Translations under genes and position numbers: made by a program
NCBI RefSeq assembly: GCF_016906995.1
Contig: NZ_JAFBBD010000006.1
Span: 1-64,000 of the forward strand
Length of the DNA: 64,000 bases
Direction of reading: 5' to 3'
From: Spongiibacter marinus
GTDB lineage: Bacteria; Pseudomonadota; Gammaproteobacteria; Pseudomonadales; Spongiibacteraceae
The notes under the pieces: model-generated
What the model saw: the letters and a program-made list of their open reading frames with translations, nothing else
The model's database searches: none
What the model was told of the DNA's origin: nothing
Shown here: positions 1 to 8,389 of the stretch, one piece after another
How positions within the stretch are numbered: the stretch's first letter is position 1
Layout of the letters: each line of letters begins with the position of its first letter

Positions 1-177
1 TTTTGGGGGTAGTCTTTGCCGGCAATCGGGGATAAAGTATGGATATCCATCCAGTAGTTATACGCTATGTGGAGCTAAATGGATACCCCTTATATGTATA
101 CAGTTATTGTTTCAAGGGGAATAAGGCGTCGCTTTTGTTACACTGCGCGCCGTAGCCGTGGGTAAAAGGACCGGGTA

Positions 178-534
178 GTGAACCTCAATAAAGAAATTCA
201 GCAAATTAATAACAAGCTCGATTTACAGCGCCGAAAGCGTCAAGCGGCGGTGAGTCGGGGTGATGATATCTTGATCGCTCAATTTGACCGTGAAATTGCG
301 GCATTGGAAAAACGACGTGCCAGTATTAAAGGGCAGCAGTCACGCAGTAACAACAGCAAGGCTGAAATGCTGCAGGCAATGAAGTTCAAGCGGGCTCTAA
401 GCAAGGCCGAGCAAGCTGACATGGGTAAATTGAAAAAATCGGTAAAAGGCTTGGTTGTTGTGCACCCGCTTACCGCACTGGGGCGCGAGATGGGGCTTGA
501 TGAGGTGACAGGCTTTTCCCCTAAGTCTTTCTAG
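178..534 (+). CDS. yibL: YibL family ribosome-associated protein
   Basis: This 118-residue basic protein matches the YibL family, known from E. coli as a ribosome-associated protein of uncertain function. The strongest sign is the C-terminal block from about residue 75: AEQADMGKLKKSV followed by VVVHPLTALGREMG, which is near-identical to what I recall of E. coli YibL. The N-terminal 55 residues are charged and helical, likely a coiled coil. The start is GTG, chosen because an AAGGA Shine-Dalgarno lies seven bases upstream and the length equals the family norm. The gene stands alone. A strong stem-loop follows it at 553-577. The function beyond ribosome association is not visible in the sequence. 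Confidence 0.88.
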   Translation: MNLNKEIQQINNKLDLQRRKRQAAVSRGDDILIAQFDREIAALEKRRASIKGQQSRSNNSKAEMLQAMKFKRALSKAEQADMGKLKKSVKGLVVVHPLTALGREMGLDEVTGFSPKSF

Positions 535-552
535 ACCGGGTTAATACGTGCC

Positions 553-577
553 GCTGGAGGCGAGTGTCGCTTCCAGC
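553..577 (+). terminator. Stem-loop after yibL
   Basis: An 11-bp stem (one G-T pair) closes a three-base GTG loop just after the yibL stop. No T-run follows, so it may be an RNA 3' end stabiliser and not a true intrinsic terminator. Confidence 0.4.
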
Positions 578-724
578 CCTTTGAGTTGTGACAAAACCGC
601 CACTACGCTATGCCTTGTAGCTAACTTCTTTTTTCTCCGTGCCGCGCCCAGTTGATTGGCGAGGTTATCGCCGCAACCCATGCAATGACGATTAGCGCTA
701 ACAGACTTTCGCGTATTGCAGGCA

Positions 725-750
725 TAAAAAAAGCCGCCCGGAGGCGGCTT
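725..750 (-). terminator. Intrinsic terminator of acnB
   Basis: AAGCCGCC and GGCGGCTT form an 8-bp stem with a CGGA loop. On the minus strand the stem is followed by a run of six T. It lies 18 bases after the acnB stop codon. Confidence 0.85.
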
Positions 751-767
751 GATTTTAACGCAATGGC

Positions 768-3395
768 TTAGGCAGAAACTTCAGTAATCTCTACTGAGGC
801 AATGCGCGCACCTTCTTCAGCGCCTTTCTGGAAGGACTCAATTTGATCGAAGTTCATGTAGCGGTAAATGTCCGCTGACATGCTCTTCAGGTTTTGAGTG
901 TATTCCAGGTACTCTGCAGGCGTAGGCAGGCGACCAACAATTGCGCCAACCGCTGCCAGCTCGGCAGAGGTCAGGTAAACGTTGGCGCCAGTACCCAAGC
1001 GGTTGGGGAAGTTACGTGTAGACGTAGACAGCACCGTGGCACCATCGGCAACACGTGCTTGGTTACCCATACACAGCGAGCATCCTGGCATTTCCATACG
1101 CGCGCCAGCGGCACCGAAGATGTTGTAGTAACCTTCTTCCATCAGCGTGTGCTGGTCCATCTTGGTTGGTGGCGACAACCACAGACGGGTAGAGAGGCTG
1201 CCTTTGTGGGCGTCCAGCAGTTTACCGGCTGCGCGGAAGTGACCGATATTGGTCATGCAGCTACCGATAAAGACTTCATCAACTTTGTCGCCGGCAACTT
1301 CAGACAACAGCTTGGCATCGTCTGGGTCGTTCGGGCAGCAAACCACGGGCTCGGTCAGCTGGTCCAGATCGATTTCGATAACTGCTGCGTATTCCGCATC
1401 TGCATCGCCTTCGAGCAGGCTTGGGTTGGCCAGCCACTCTTCCATTTTGCGAGCGCGACGCTCAAGTGTGCGTGCATCGCCGTAGCCTTCGCTGATCATC
1501 CAGCGCAGCAGGGTGATGTTTGAACGCAGGTATTCTGAAATTTCCTCGATACCTTGCTTGATGGTACAGCCCGCAGCAGAGCGCTCAGCAGAGGCGTCAG
1601 ACAATTCAAAGGCTTGTTCTACCGTCAGGCCTTCCAAACCTTCGATCTCAAGAATGCGGCCAGAGAAGATGTTCTTCTTGCCTTTTTTCTCAACCGTCAG
1701 GTGACCATCTTTGATGGCTTGGTAGGGAATCGCGTGAACCAGATCGCGCAGGGTAATACCGGGCTGCATTTCGCCTTTAAAGCGCACCAGCACAGACTCG
1801 GGCATATCCAGTGGCATAACGCCAGTGGCTGCAGCAAAAGCGACCAGACCAGAACCTGCAGGGAAGGAGATACCCATTGGGAAGCGGGTGTGAGAGTCGC
1901 CGCCAGTACCGACTGTGTCAGGAAGCAGCATGCGGTTCAGCCAGCTGTGGATGATGCCGTCGCCGGGGCGCAGAGAGACACCGCCGCGCGTCATAATGAA
2001 GTCAGGCAGGCTGTGCTGGGTGTCGATGTCAACGGGCTTGGGGTAAGCCGCGGTGTGGCAGAAAGACTGCATGGTCAGGTCGGCAGAGAAACCGAGGCAG
2101 GCCAGATCTTTCAGCTCGTCGCGGGTCATCGGGCCAGTGGTGTCCTGAGAGCCGACGGTAGTCATTTTGGGCTCGCAGTAAGTGCCGGGGCGTACGCCTT
2201 GGCCTTCGGGCAGGCCGCAAGCGCGTCCGACCATTTTCTGGGCCAATGTGAAGCCTTTGCCAGTGTCGGCGGGCTGCGAAGGCACGCGGAACAGAGTCGA
2301 GGGCTCCAGGCCTAATGATTCGCGTGCTTTTGTGGTCAGGCCACGGCCGATGATCAGGTTGATACGGCCACCAGCGCGCACTTCATCCAGCAGGACGTCG
2401 GATTTCAGGCTGAATTCGCTGAGAGTTTCGCCAGTTTCAACGTTCTTGATCACGCCGTCATAGGGGCGAATTTCAATCACATCGCCCATGTTGAGTTTTT
2501 CAACGTCGGCTTCAAAAACCAGGGCGCCAGCATCTTCCATGGTGTTGTAGAAGATAGGGGCAACCTTGCCGCCAATACACACACCGCCACCGCGCTTGTT
2601 GGGCACGCCGGGGATGTCGTCACCGAAGAACCACAGTACCGAGTTGGTAGCAGATTTACGTGAAGAGCCCGTGCCAACAACGTCGCCAACCATTGCGATT
2701 GGGTGGCCTTTCTTCTCCAGCTCAGCAATTTGGGCCAAGGGACCAATTTTGCCTTGCTCGTCGGGCTTGATGCCGTCGCGCTCCATTTTGTACATGGCCA
2801 GTGCGTGCAGCGGGATATCAGGGCGCGACCACGCGTCTGGCGCGGGTGACAGGTCATCGGTGTTGGTTTCGCCAGTCACCTTGAAGACAGTTTTAACAAT
2901 GCTTTCGGGCACGTCATCGCGGCTGGTGAACCATTCGCCATCTGCCCAGCTTTGCATAACCGCTTTAGCCAGCTCGTTACCGGCTTTGGCTTTTTCTTCC
3001 ACGTCGTGGAAAGCATCAAACATCAGCAAGGTGTGCTTGAGCTCTTCGGCAGCCAGAGGAGCCAGTGCTGCGTCGTCGAGGAGTTCAACCAGTGTTGCGA
3101 TGTTGTAGCCGCCGTGCATGTTGCCCAGCAGTTTAACGGCTTCTTCTTTGGTGATGAGAGGGCTGCTAGCCTCGCCTTTAACGATGGCAGACAGGAAGCC
3201 TGCTTTTACGTAGGCTGCTTCATCTACGCCCGGTGGCACGCGGTTCGAGATCAGATCTACCAGCGTCTCTTCTTCACCGGCTGGCGGATTCTTGAGTAGC
3301 TCAACTAAGCCGGCTACTTGCTCTGCGTTCAGGGGCTTGGGGACGATGCCCTGCGCCGCGCGCTCCTCGACATGCTTGCGATATGCTTCTAGCAC
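768..3395 (-). CDS. acnB: Aconitate hydratase B
   Basis: AcnB isomerises citrate to isocitrate through cis-aconitate in the TCA cycle, using a [4Fe-4S] cluster; apo-AcnB binds RNA in E. coli. The 875-residue length fits the B-type enzyme. The N-terminus is the HEAT-like domain, followed by the swivel domain with [20 protein letters not shown] near residue 175. The cluster cysteines are visible: C713 in GSCMTN, and C772 and C775 in GCSLCMGNQ, each offset by three from the E. coli residues. The start is GTG at 3395, supported by a GAGGAG Shine-Dalgarno six bases upstream. The gene is monocistronic, with its own promoter and terminator. The other TCA genes lie at the far end of the window. Confidence 0.97.
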   Translation of the reverse strand: MLEAYRKHVEERAAQGIVPKPLNAEQVAGLVELLKNPPAGEEETLVDLISNRVPPGVDEAAYVKAGFLSAIVKGEASSPLITKEEAVKLLGNMHGGYNIATLVELLDDAALAPLAAEELKHTLLMFDAFHDVEEKAKAGNELAKAVMQSWADGEWFTSRDDVPESIVKTVFKVTGETNTDDLSPAPDAWSRPDIPLHALAMYKMERDGIKPDEQGKIGPLAQIAELEKKGHPIAMVGDVVGTGSSRKSATNSVLWFFGDDIPGVPNKRGGGVCIGGKVAPIFYNTMEDAGALVFEADVEKLNMGDVIEIRPYDGVIKNVETGETLSEFSLKSDVLLDEVRAGGRINLIIGRGLTTKARESLGLEPSTLFRVPSQPADTGKGFTLAQKMVGRACGLPEGQGVRPGTYCEPKMTTVGSQDTTGPMTRDELKDLACLGFSADLTMQSFCHTAAYPKPVDIDTQHSLPDFIMTRGGVSLRPGDGIIHSWLNRMLLPDTVGTGGDSHTRFPMGISFPAGSGLVAFAAATGVMPLDMPESVLVRFKGEMQPGITLRDLVHAIPYQAIKDGHLTVEKKGKKNIFSGRILEIEGLEGLTVEQAFELSDASAERSAAGCTIKQGIEEISEYLRSNITLLRWMISEGYGDARTLERRARKMEEWLANPSLLEGDADAEYAAVIEIDLDQLTEPVVCCPNDPDDAKLLSEVAGDKVDEVFIGSCMTNIGHFRAAGKLLDAHKGSLSTRLWLSPPTKMDQHTLMEEGYYNIFGAAGARMEMPGCSLCMGNQARVADGATVLSTSTRNFPNRLGTGANVYLTSAELAAVGAIVGRLPTPAEYLEYTQNLKSMSADIYRYMNFDQIESFQKGAEEGARIASVEITEVSA

Positions 3396-3492
3396 TGTTA
3401 ACTCCTCTCTCTATCAGTTTCGGTACCCGTAGTCCGGGATCGCCGGAGGCCGGGGCTATCGATGCCCGTCATCGATGCGAAATGGGGTGGCA

Positions 3493-3521
3493 AGTATACT
3501 GAAAAACCCTACCCAGGTTAA
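3493..3521 (-). promoter_or_regulatory. Candidate acnB sigma-70 promoter
   Basis: On the minus strand a TTAACC -35 (3521-3516) is followed by 17 bases and a TATACT -10 (3498-3493). The transcript would have a leader of about 90 bases before the GTG. Confidence 0.6.
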
Positions 3522-3809
3522 GGTTTGTTAAGAATAGGGCGCGGATATCGACAGGATTATTACCACTGCTGCGGTTTTCCTCCAAAAAGCCACCGCCGAC
3601 GTAACATAAGCGTGAATAATGCAGTGATTTGGCTACCTTAATGACGATAGCGGCGTTGGTGCCGCAAGCGGTGAGTTTGCCGCCCCGCCTGGAAAGGTCG
3701 GCGCGGGGGCAATGGCATTCACCTATTTTTCGCGGTGGGCTGACCCTTGTTTCAGGGGACGCGCTCGCTTACTCTTTTGCCTCGTTTAAAAACGTTCTCG
3801 GGAGTTGTT
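3522..3809. other. Gene-free stretch between acnB promoter and DUF1289 gene
   Basis: The gap between the acnB start and the next gene is about 410 bases. The left part holds the acnB leader and promoter. In the rest I see no convincing gene, repeat or clear promoter; the short open frames here lack ribosome-binding sites and family resemblance. Confidence 0.5.
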
Positions 3810-4277
3810 TTGTCTGATTTGCTACGCCGTGTGGCGACACCTTGTATTGGTGTTTGCTCTACTGGTATCGGTGACGATGTTTGCCGTGGCTGCAAGCGTT
3901 TTTGTCACGAGGTGATTCACTGGAATAGCTACAACCAGGAGCAGAAGCGCATCATTGACGAACGCCTGGACCAGTTCCTGGTGCAGGTGATGCAGGACAA
4001 ACTTCATATTATTAATGCCGAGCTGCTGGCCTGGCAGTTGGGCGTGCAACGTGTGCGCTATCCCGCGCAGAAAGACCCTTATATATGGTTGTTTCAATTG
4101 CTGCGCGCCGGTGCCGGGCAAATAACAGAGCCGCGAAAGTATGGCTTTGTTGTCGATAGTGTCTGGCGCGACAGTAGCCTGCTGGAATTGCGGGAGGCCA
4201 TTGACCGCGAGTTCTATCTGCTTTCGCAGGCTCACTACGAGCGCTACATCGGCCGCTATATGCAAAAAGAGGGCTGA
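3810..4277 (+). CDS. DUF1289 domain-containing protein
   Basis: The N-terminus carries the cysteine pattern of the DUF1289 (YdhL-like) family: PCIGVC, then DDVCRGCKR and CHEV, which together could bind a metal. About 110 further residues follow without a recognised domain. An upstream ATG at 3747 would add 21 residues of unlikely composition. I prefer the TTG at 3810 because a GGGAG ribosome-binding site lies five bases before it and the protein then starts directly at the DUF1289 domain (155 residues). The next gene is miaE, 50 bases downstream on the same strand. The function of the family is unknown. Confidence 0.75.
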   Translation: MSDLLRRVATPCIGVCSTGIGDDVCRGCKRFCHEVIHWNSYNQEQKRIIDERLDQFLVQVMQDKLHIINAELLAWQLGVQRVRYPAQKDPYIWLFQLLRAGAGQITEPRKYGFVVDSVWRDSSLLELREAIDREFYLLSQAHYERYIGRYMQKEG

Positions 4278-4327
4278 GGCCGGCCCATCGTGCTGATATA
4301 CTTCCGCGTTTTTTCAGGGCAGTGAGT

Positions 4328-4939
4328 ATGGCCGTCGACATTTCTGAAATTCTGGATTTTCTCCCTTGTGAGACGCCCAATGAATGGGTTGATGCGGCCT
4401 TAGCCCACCCCGAAGAGCTGCTCATTGATCACGCCAACTGCGAAAAAAAGGCCGCGGGCACTGCGCTGAACTTAATGTTTCGCTATGTGGATAAGCTGGA
4501 TCTTCTCAACAAGATGTCCCGGCTTGCTCGCGAAGAGTTGCGACACTTTGAGCAGGTGCTGGCGATAATGAAAAAACGCGGGGTTGCCTACCGGCATATT
4601 TCGTCGGCGCGCTACGCAAATGGTTTGCGGGAGCTGTGCCGCAGCAGCGATCCCGGTAAATTAGTGGATATCTTGGTCTGTGGGGCGTTGATAGAGGCCC
4701 GCAGTTGTGAGCGTTTTGCGCGGATCGCGCCGGAACTCGATGACGAACTGGGTGCATTCTACCTCTCTCTGCTCAAGTCTGAGTCCCGGCATTTCAAAGA
4801 CTATTTAAGCCTCGCACAGCGCTATTCAGACGAGCCCATTGCGCCGCGTGTCGCGCTGTTTTGTGAGCGAGAGAAAGAGTTGATTCTCACGCCTGATGAG
4901 GTGTTCCGGTTCCATAGCGGGCCGCTGCTCGCAGCCTAA
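4328..4939 (+). CDS. miaE: tRNA-(ms2io6A)-hydroxylase
   Basis: MiaE hydroxylates the isopentenyl side chain of ms2i6A37 in tRNAs that read codons starting with U. It is a di-iron, ferritin-like enzyme. The ligand motifs are visible in order: CEKKAAG near residue 40, REELRHFEQVL near 70, ALIEARSCERF near 125 and SESRHFKDYL near 158. The length of 203 residues is normal. The ATG at 4328 is chosen; a GTG six bases upstream is also possible. The gene ends 18 bases from the convergent nasT stop, with no clear terminator between them. The miaA and miaB genes that make its substrate are not in this window. Confidence 0.93.
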   Translation: MAVDISEILDFLPCETPNEWVDAALAHPEELLIDHANCEKKAAGTALNLMFRYVDKLDLLNKMSRLAREELRHFEQVLAIMKKRGVAYRHISSARYANGLRELCRSSDPGKLVDILVCGALIEARSCERFARIAPELDDELGAFYLSLLKSESRHFKDYLSLAQRYSDEPIAPRVALFCEREKELILTPDEVFRFHSGPLLAA

Positions 4940-4957
4940 GGTGCCGGCTGAGCTGGT

Positions 4958-5524
4958 CTAGCCCATGGAGCCGGTGCTGAGCAGTTGATCCGCTAAGTCT
5001 TCAACACTGCGGTTTTGTCGCTGTGCATTTTTCTTTAGCAGGGCCTCGGCCTGGTGAGGGGCAAGTGAGAAGTTGTCCACGATGAAGGTGATAGCTTCAT
5101 GGGTTTTCAGCCGCTGTTTGGATGAAAATTGCGCAGCAGCGACTTCAGTTTGCAACTGCTGATGGCTGTGAAGCTCGCTAATCGCAATATCAATTAACGC
5201 TTGCAGCAAACTGTCGCGAAGGCTGCTGATGGCGTACAGGCTGATATCGAGTTCGGCGGCTAGCCGAGCGATCCCCTCAGATGCTCTGCCGAAGAGACTG
5301 ATAATGGTTTGGGGGCTGTCGCGCCGGGTGTGGGCGACATGTTCGAGCACATCGCGCCGTGGCGAGCCAGTGCGGGCGAAAATGAGCTCCGGTGGCCAGC
5401 GCTCCAGCTCATCGTACAGGTCGCTGTCCTTTTCCGTGCTTCTGCATTCGATGCCGGCGCGAGCGAGTGCTGTTGCCAAGTGCTTGGCGTCCTCAGGTGC
5501 TAGGTCGATAAGTAGTGCTCTCAT
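4958..5524 (-). CDS. nasT: ANTAR-domain antiterminator NasT
   Basis: NasT is an RNA-binding antiterminator that lets transcription proceed into nitrate or nitrite assimilation genes when released from NasS. The protein (188 residues) has a receiver-like N-terminus and a C-terminal ANTAR domain, seen as the helical segment from about residue 135 with HEAITFIVDNFSLAPHQAEA. The start at 5524 overlaps the nasS stop by four bases (ATGA), a sign of translational coupling; the longer open frame reaching 5854 only reads through nasS. The usual phosphoacceptor aspartate is not seen: the strand-3 region reads PPELIFARTGSPRRD. This suggests control by protein contact and not by phosphorylation. Confidence 0.88.
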   Translation of the reverse strand: MRALLIDLAPEDAKHLATALARAGIECRSTEKDSDLYDELERWPPELIFARTGSPRRDVLEHVAHTRRDSPQTIISLFGRASEGIARLAAELDISLYAISSLRDSLLQALIDIAISELHSHQQLQTEVAAAQFSSKQRLKTHEAITFIVDNFSLAPHQAEALLKKNAQRQNRSVEDLADQLLSTGSMG

Positions 5525-6819
5525 CCGCGTGCCGATGCCTGTTGGGGGTTCATAAGTCGCAGTGCCGACAATTCGGGCTCTGGTAGCGGCAGCGCTTCGA
5601 GATACTTTAAGGTCCCGCCAACCCCAATGATTTTTCCATCTATAAACTGGTTGGGTCCCAGCTGCTGGGAGTCTGAAAACAGCATTTTCTGAGGCAGATT
5701 GCCCTCCGTTTTGCGGTCGATCTGGGGGCTGTCGATTCCCAGGGAGGCGGCGACCTGGCGATATAAGTCGGGTTTGAAAATGGCCCTTGCCGTGTCGTCG
5801 AGCTTGATGGGCATTTTTAACAGTTGCCAGCGGTACATTTGTGAGATGTACCAATCAATGTGGCTCAGCCAGGGAAAGTTGGCGCAGTAGCGGTGGAAAA
5901 CATGGAAGTCGGCCACCTCTTCCGGGGCTTCCCCGTGATGGCGCTGAGAGAAGCCGCGAAGTGATAGCGCAACAGTGTCCTCGGGTAGCGCGATATAGGC
6001 AGCTTGACTAATGATCTTGGCGGCGCGACGACGGTTCTCTTTTTTATCCAGCCATTGGCAGGCCCGAAGCAGTGCACGAAGCACTGCTCGGTGGCTGTTG
6101 GGATGATGGTGGCTCCATTGCTCAGTGACGGCGAAGACTTTCTCCGGGCTGTTGTTCCACAATTGGTATTTGGTCGCCACGACATGCCCGAGTCGTTGTT
6201 GAACGGCCAGCGTATTCCACGGTTCGCCAACACAAAAGCCGTCGATATTACCCTCGCTCAACGCGGTAACCATCTTCGGTGGTGGTACCACGACCAGCTC
6301 GACATCGCGCTCGGGGTCGATGCCAGCGCTCGCCAGCCAATAACGCAGCTCAAAACTTTGGGTTGAGCAGGGGTAAACGATGCCCAAGCGCAAGGGCGCC
6401 GCTGACGCCTCGCGCACTTGAAGGTGCTGTTTTAGTGCCCCTGCGGCGGCGCTGGGGCAGCGAGCGGAGTGGGGGTCAATAGCGGCCAGGTGTTGGAACA
6501 GCTCATTGCTGAGCGTAATGGCATTGCCGTTGAGATCCAGAACCATGCCGCTGACAAAATCGAAACGTGGACCGCCAATGCCGAGTCGGCTGGCCAGTGG
6601 CATGGAGGCGAGCATCTGCGCCCCATCCAGAATTCCCAAGCCTACTTTGTCGCGAATGGCGGCCCATGAGGTTTCCCGGCAAAGCTCAACGTCAAGGCCT
6701 TCTGCTGCGAAGTAGCCTTTCTCAAAGGCAATGACCAAGGGTGCGCAATCCGTGAGAGGGATGAAGCCCAGCCGCAGGCGCGGCTTTTCTGGCGGTGTTG
6801 CCGTTGTGGGGTGGGGCAT
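5521..6819 (-). CDS. nasS: Nitrate/nitrite sensor protein NasS
   Basis: This 432-residue protein belongs to the NrtA/CmpA family of nitrate-binding proteins. The family start is seen at LRLGFIPLTDCAPLVIAFEKG (residues 16-36, recognised as a whole). There is no signal peptide or lipobox, so it is a cytoplasmic sensor and not an ABC transporter binding protein. In known NasS-NasT systems, NasS holds NasT inactive until nitrate or nitrite binds. The overlap with nasT supports this pairing. No nitrate transporter or reductase gene is in the window. A near-perfect sigma-54 promoter lies about 50 bases upstream at 6870-6886. Confidence 0.88.
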   Translation of the reverse strand: MPHPTTATPPEKPRLRLGFIPLTDCAPLVIAFEKGYFAAEGLDVELCRETSWAAIRDKVGLGILDGAQMLASMPLASRLGIGGPRFDFVSGMVLDLNGNAITLSNELFQHLAAIDPHSARCPSAAAGALKQHLQVREASAAPLRLGIVYPCSTQSFELRYWLASAGIDPERDVELVVVPPPKMVTALSEGNIDGFCVGEPWNTLAVQQRLGHVVATKYQLWNNSPEKVFAVTEQWSHHHPNSHRAVLRALLRACQWLDKKENRRRAAKIISQAAYIALPEDTVALSLRGFSQRHHGEAPEEVADFHVFHRYCANFPWLSHIDWYISQMYRWQLLKMPIKLDDTARAIFKPDLYRQVAASLGIDSPQIDRKTEGNLPQKMLFSDSQQLGPNQFIDGKIIGVGGTLKYLEALPLPEPELSALRLMNPQQASARG

Positions 6820-6869
6820 GCCAAGAGTTCCTGATATTACCGTATTGGTCGTTATATACGGGGTAACTC

Positions 6870-6886
6870 AGCAATACTTATGCCAG
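6870..6886 (-). promoter_or_regulatory. Sigma-54 (-24/-12) promoter of nasST
   Basis: On the minus strand the sequence CTGGCATAAGTATTGCT matches the RpoN consensus TGGCAY-R-N4-TTGCW in full, with exactly ten bases between the GG and the GC. Transcription would start near 6860, giving a leader of about 40 bases to the nasS ATG. Confidence 0.72.
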
Positions 6887-6998
6887 TCTTCTTGGGGGCT
6901 TTCGGGGTGCGTTGTGCAGTGTGGGCGCTAATGACGAGCATGCCATACCGCCCCAGTGAAAAAGAAAGTGCGCGAGTTTGGGGCGGCCTTTCGCAAAC

Positions 6999-7013
6999 GC
7001 CCAAAAGTGGTGC
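6999..7013 (-). promoter_or_regulatory. Possible NtrC-type enhancer site
   Basis: On the minus strand GCACCACTTTTGGGC resembles the NtrC site GCACYAN3TGGTGC with two mismatches. It lies about 140 bases upstream of the predicted start of the sigma-54 transcript, a usual enhancer distance, and just outside the lpxH stop codon. Confidence 0.4.
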
Positions 7014-7018
7014 GCAAT

Positions 7019-7741
7019 TTAGATATCGAAGGCGCGGAGTACGATCTCGCTATCCTTGCAATCGAGCACCCAGCCTTGGCGGTGCCAGTCGCCGAGTACG
7101 ATGCGTTCGGCTGGCTTGTTGTTAAGGGTAAAAGCATGTCGCGCGGGACGATGAGTGTGGCCGTGAATCAGTCGCTGGCAATGATGCTGGGTCATGATGC
7201 GTTCTACCTCTGAGGGCGTGACGTCCATGATATCTTCGGCCTTGTTGCTATTGGCTTCACTGCTGGCGGCGCGCAGCTGTTTGGCGAGGGCGCGGCGCTC
7301 GCTAAGACTTTTGCTTAACACCTGTGCCTGCCACTCTGGAGAGCGAGCCATTGCCCGATACTGCATATATTCGGCGTCGCCGGTGCATAGGCTATCGCCA
7401 TGCATCAACAGCGTGGGCTCGCCGAGTAAGTCGATCACGCAGGGGTCGTCGAGGCGTGTTGCCGAGACCGCTTGGCAAAATGCATCACCGACTAAGAAGT
7501 CGCGATTGCCGTGCATAAAATACACTTGGCAGCCGGTATTGCTGAGTTCGAGGAGGGCGGTTTTGACCTGCTCAATCAGGGGACTACTGTCATCGTCGCC
7601 CAGCCAGCTCTCAAAGAAGTCGCCAAGAATGTAGAGCGCGTTCGCCTTGGAGGCGTCGTCTTGCAGAAACTGGCAGAACGCCCGGGTGATATCCGGGCGC
7701 TGCTCGTCAAGGTGCAAGTCTGAAATAAACAGACTGCGCAT
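7019..7741 (-). CDS. lpxH: UDP-2,3-diacylglucosamine diphosphatase
   Basis: LpxH cleaves UDP-2,3-diacylglucosamine to lipid X in lipid A synthesis, at the cytoplasmic face of the inner membrane. It is a calcineurin-like metallophosphoesterase. The metal motifs are visible in order: SDLHLDE at residues 6-12, GDFFESW near 41, HGNRDFLVG near 78, HGDSLC near 113 and HGHTHRP near 195. The length of 240 residues is standard. It follows ppiB with a three-base gap, the same ppiB-lpxH order as in E. coli, so the two are probably co-transcribed. Confidence 0.95.
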   Translation of the reverse strand: MRSLFISDLHLDEQRPDITRAFCQFLQDDASKANALYILGDFFESWLGDDDSSPLIEQVKTALLELSNTGCQVYFMHGNRDFLVGDAFCQAVSATRLDDPCVIDLLGEPTLLMHGDSLCTGDAEYMQYRAMARSPEWQAQVLSKSLSERRALAKQLRAASSEANSNKAEDIMDVTPSEVERIMTQHHCQRLIHGHTHRPARHAFTLNNKPAERIVLGDWHRQGWVLDCKDSEIVLRAFDI

Positions 7742-7744
7742 AGC

Positions 7745-8239
7745 CTAGCCTTGCCACTCCGCTTTTTCGATGATCACATCGTCGGCGGGAACGTCTTGAT
7801 GACCCGCGGCGCTGGTAGTGCGTACCGCTTTAATTTTTTCAACAACGTCCATACCTTCGCTGACTTTGCCAAATACCGCGTAGCCCCAGCCCTGCATGTT
7901 TTTGCCGCTGTGGTTCAGGAAGTCGTTGTCTTTCACATTGATAAAGAATTGCGCGCTGGCAGAGTGTGGGTCCATGGTGCGTGCCATTGCCAGGGTGCCA
8001 ACAGTGTTTTTGAGGCCATTATCTGCTTCGTTTTCAATGGGCTCGCGGGTTGCTTTTTGTTTCATGCCGGGCTCGAAACCGCCGCCTTGAATCATAAAGC
8101 CGTCGATAACGCGGTGGAAGATGGTGCCGTCGTAAAAGCCTTCCTCAACGTACTGCTTAAAATTTTCTGCGGTCTTGGGCGCGTTTTCGAAGTCGAGTTC
8201 GATCTTGATGTCACCAAAATTTGTTTTAAAGATAACCAT
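7745..8239 (-). CDS. ppiB: Cytoplasmic peptidyl-prolyl cis-trans isomerase B
   Basis: PpiB is a cyclophilin that isomerises Xaa-Pro bonds. Its 164 residues include the active-site motifs [15 protein letters not shown] near residues 40-55 and [15 protein letters not shown] near 95-110. There is no signal peptide, which separates it from the exported paralogue at 14822-15400. It starts an operon with lpxH and is divergent from glnS, sharing a promoter region of about 150 bases. Confidence 0.95.
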   Translation of the reverse strand: MVIFKTNFGDIKIELDFENAPKTAENFKQYVEEGFYDGTIFHRVIDGFMIQGGGFEPGMKQKATREPIENEADNGLKNTVGTLAMARTMDPHSASAQFFINVKDNDFLNHSGKNMQGWGYAVFGKVSEGMDVVEKIKAVRTTSAAGHQDVPADDVIIEKAEWQG

Positions 8240-8254
8240 TTGCGTTGATTCTCG

Positions 8255-8284
8255 CTTATAAGCCGAAATTAAAGCCGCTATAAT
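8255..8284 (+). promoter_or_regulatory. glnS promoter
   Basis: A perfect TATAAT -10 lies at 8279-8284. The best -35 at 18 bases spacing is CTTATA (8255-8260), which is weak. The transcript would have a leader of about 100 bases. Confidence 0.5.
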
Positions 8285-8389
8285 ACGGTTTTTGCATTGG
8301 CGGCGAAACCGGGCCTACGTTTGCCGTCGACAACCTTTATGCATCGTGCGCCTGTCACTGGCGCAATAAACCAAGAGATTTGCGATTCA

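Noticed and set aside
39-50. 12-base palindrome ATGGATATCCAT upstream of yibL
   Set aside because: Short, single and not positioned relative to a promoter that I can see; too little to claim an operator.
894-1523. Frames opposite acnB on the plus strand
   Set aside because: They lie wholly inside acnB and show no family features.
5525-5854. N-terminal extension of nasT upstream of ATG 5524
   Set aside because: This part is an out-of-frame reading of nasS; the coupled start at 5524 gives the normal NasT N-terminus.
6956-7213. 85-codon plus-strand frame between nasS and lpxH
   Set aside because: It mostly mirrors the lpxH 3' end and crosses the nasS control region.
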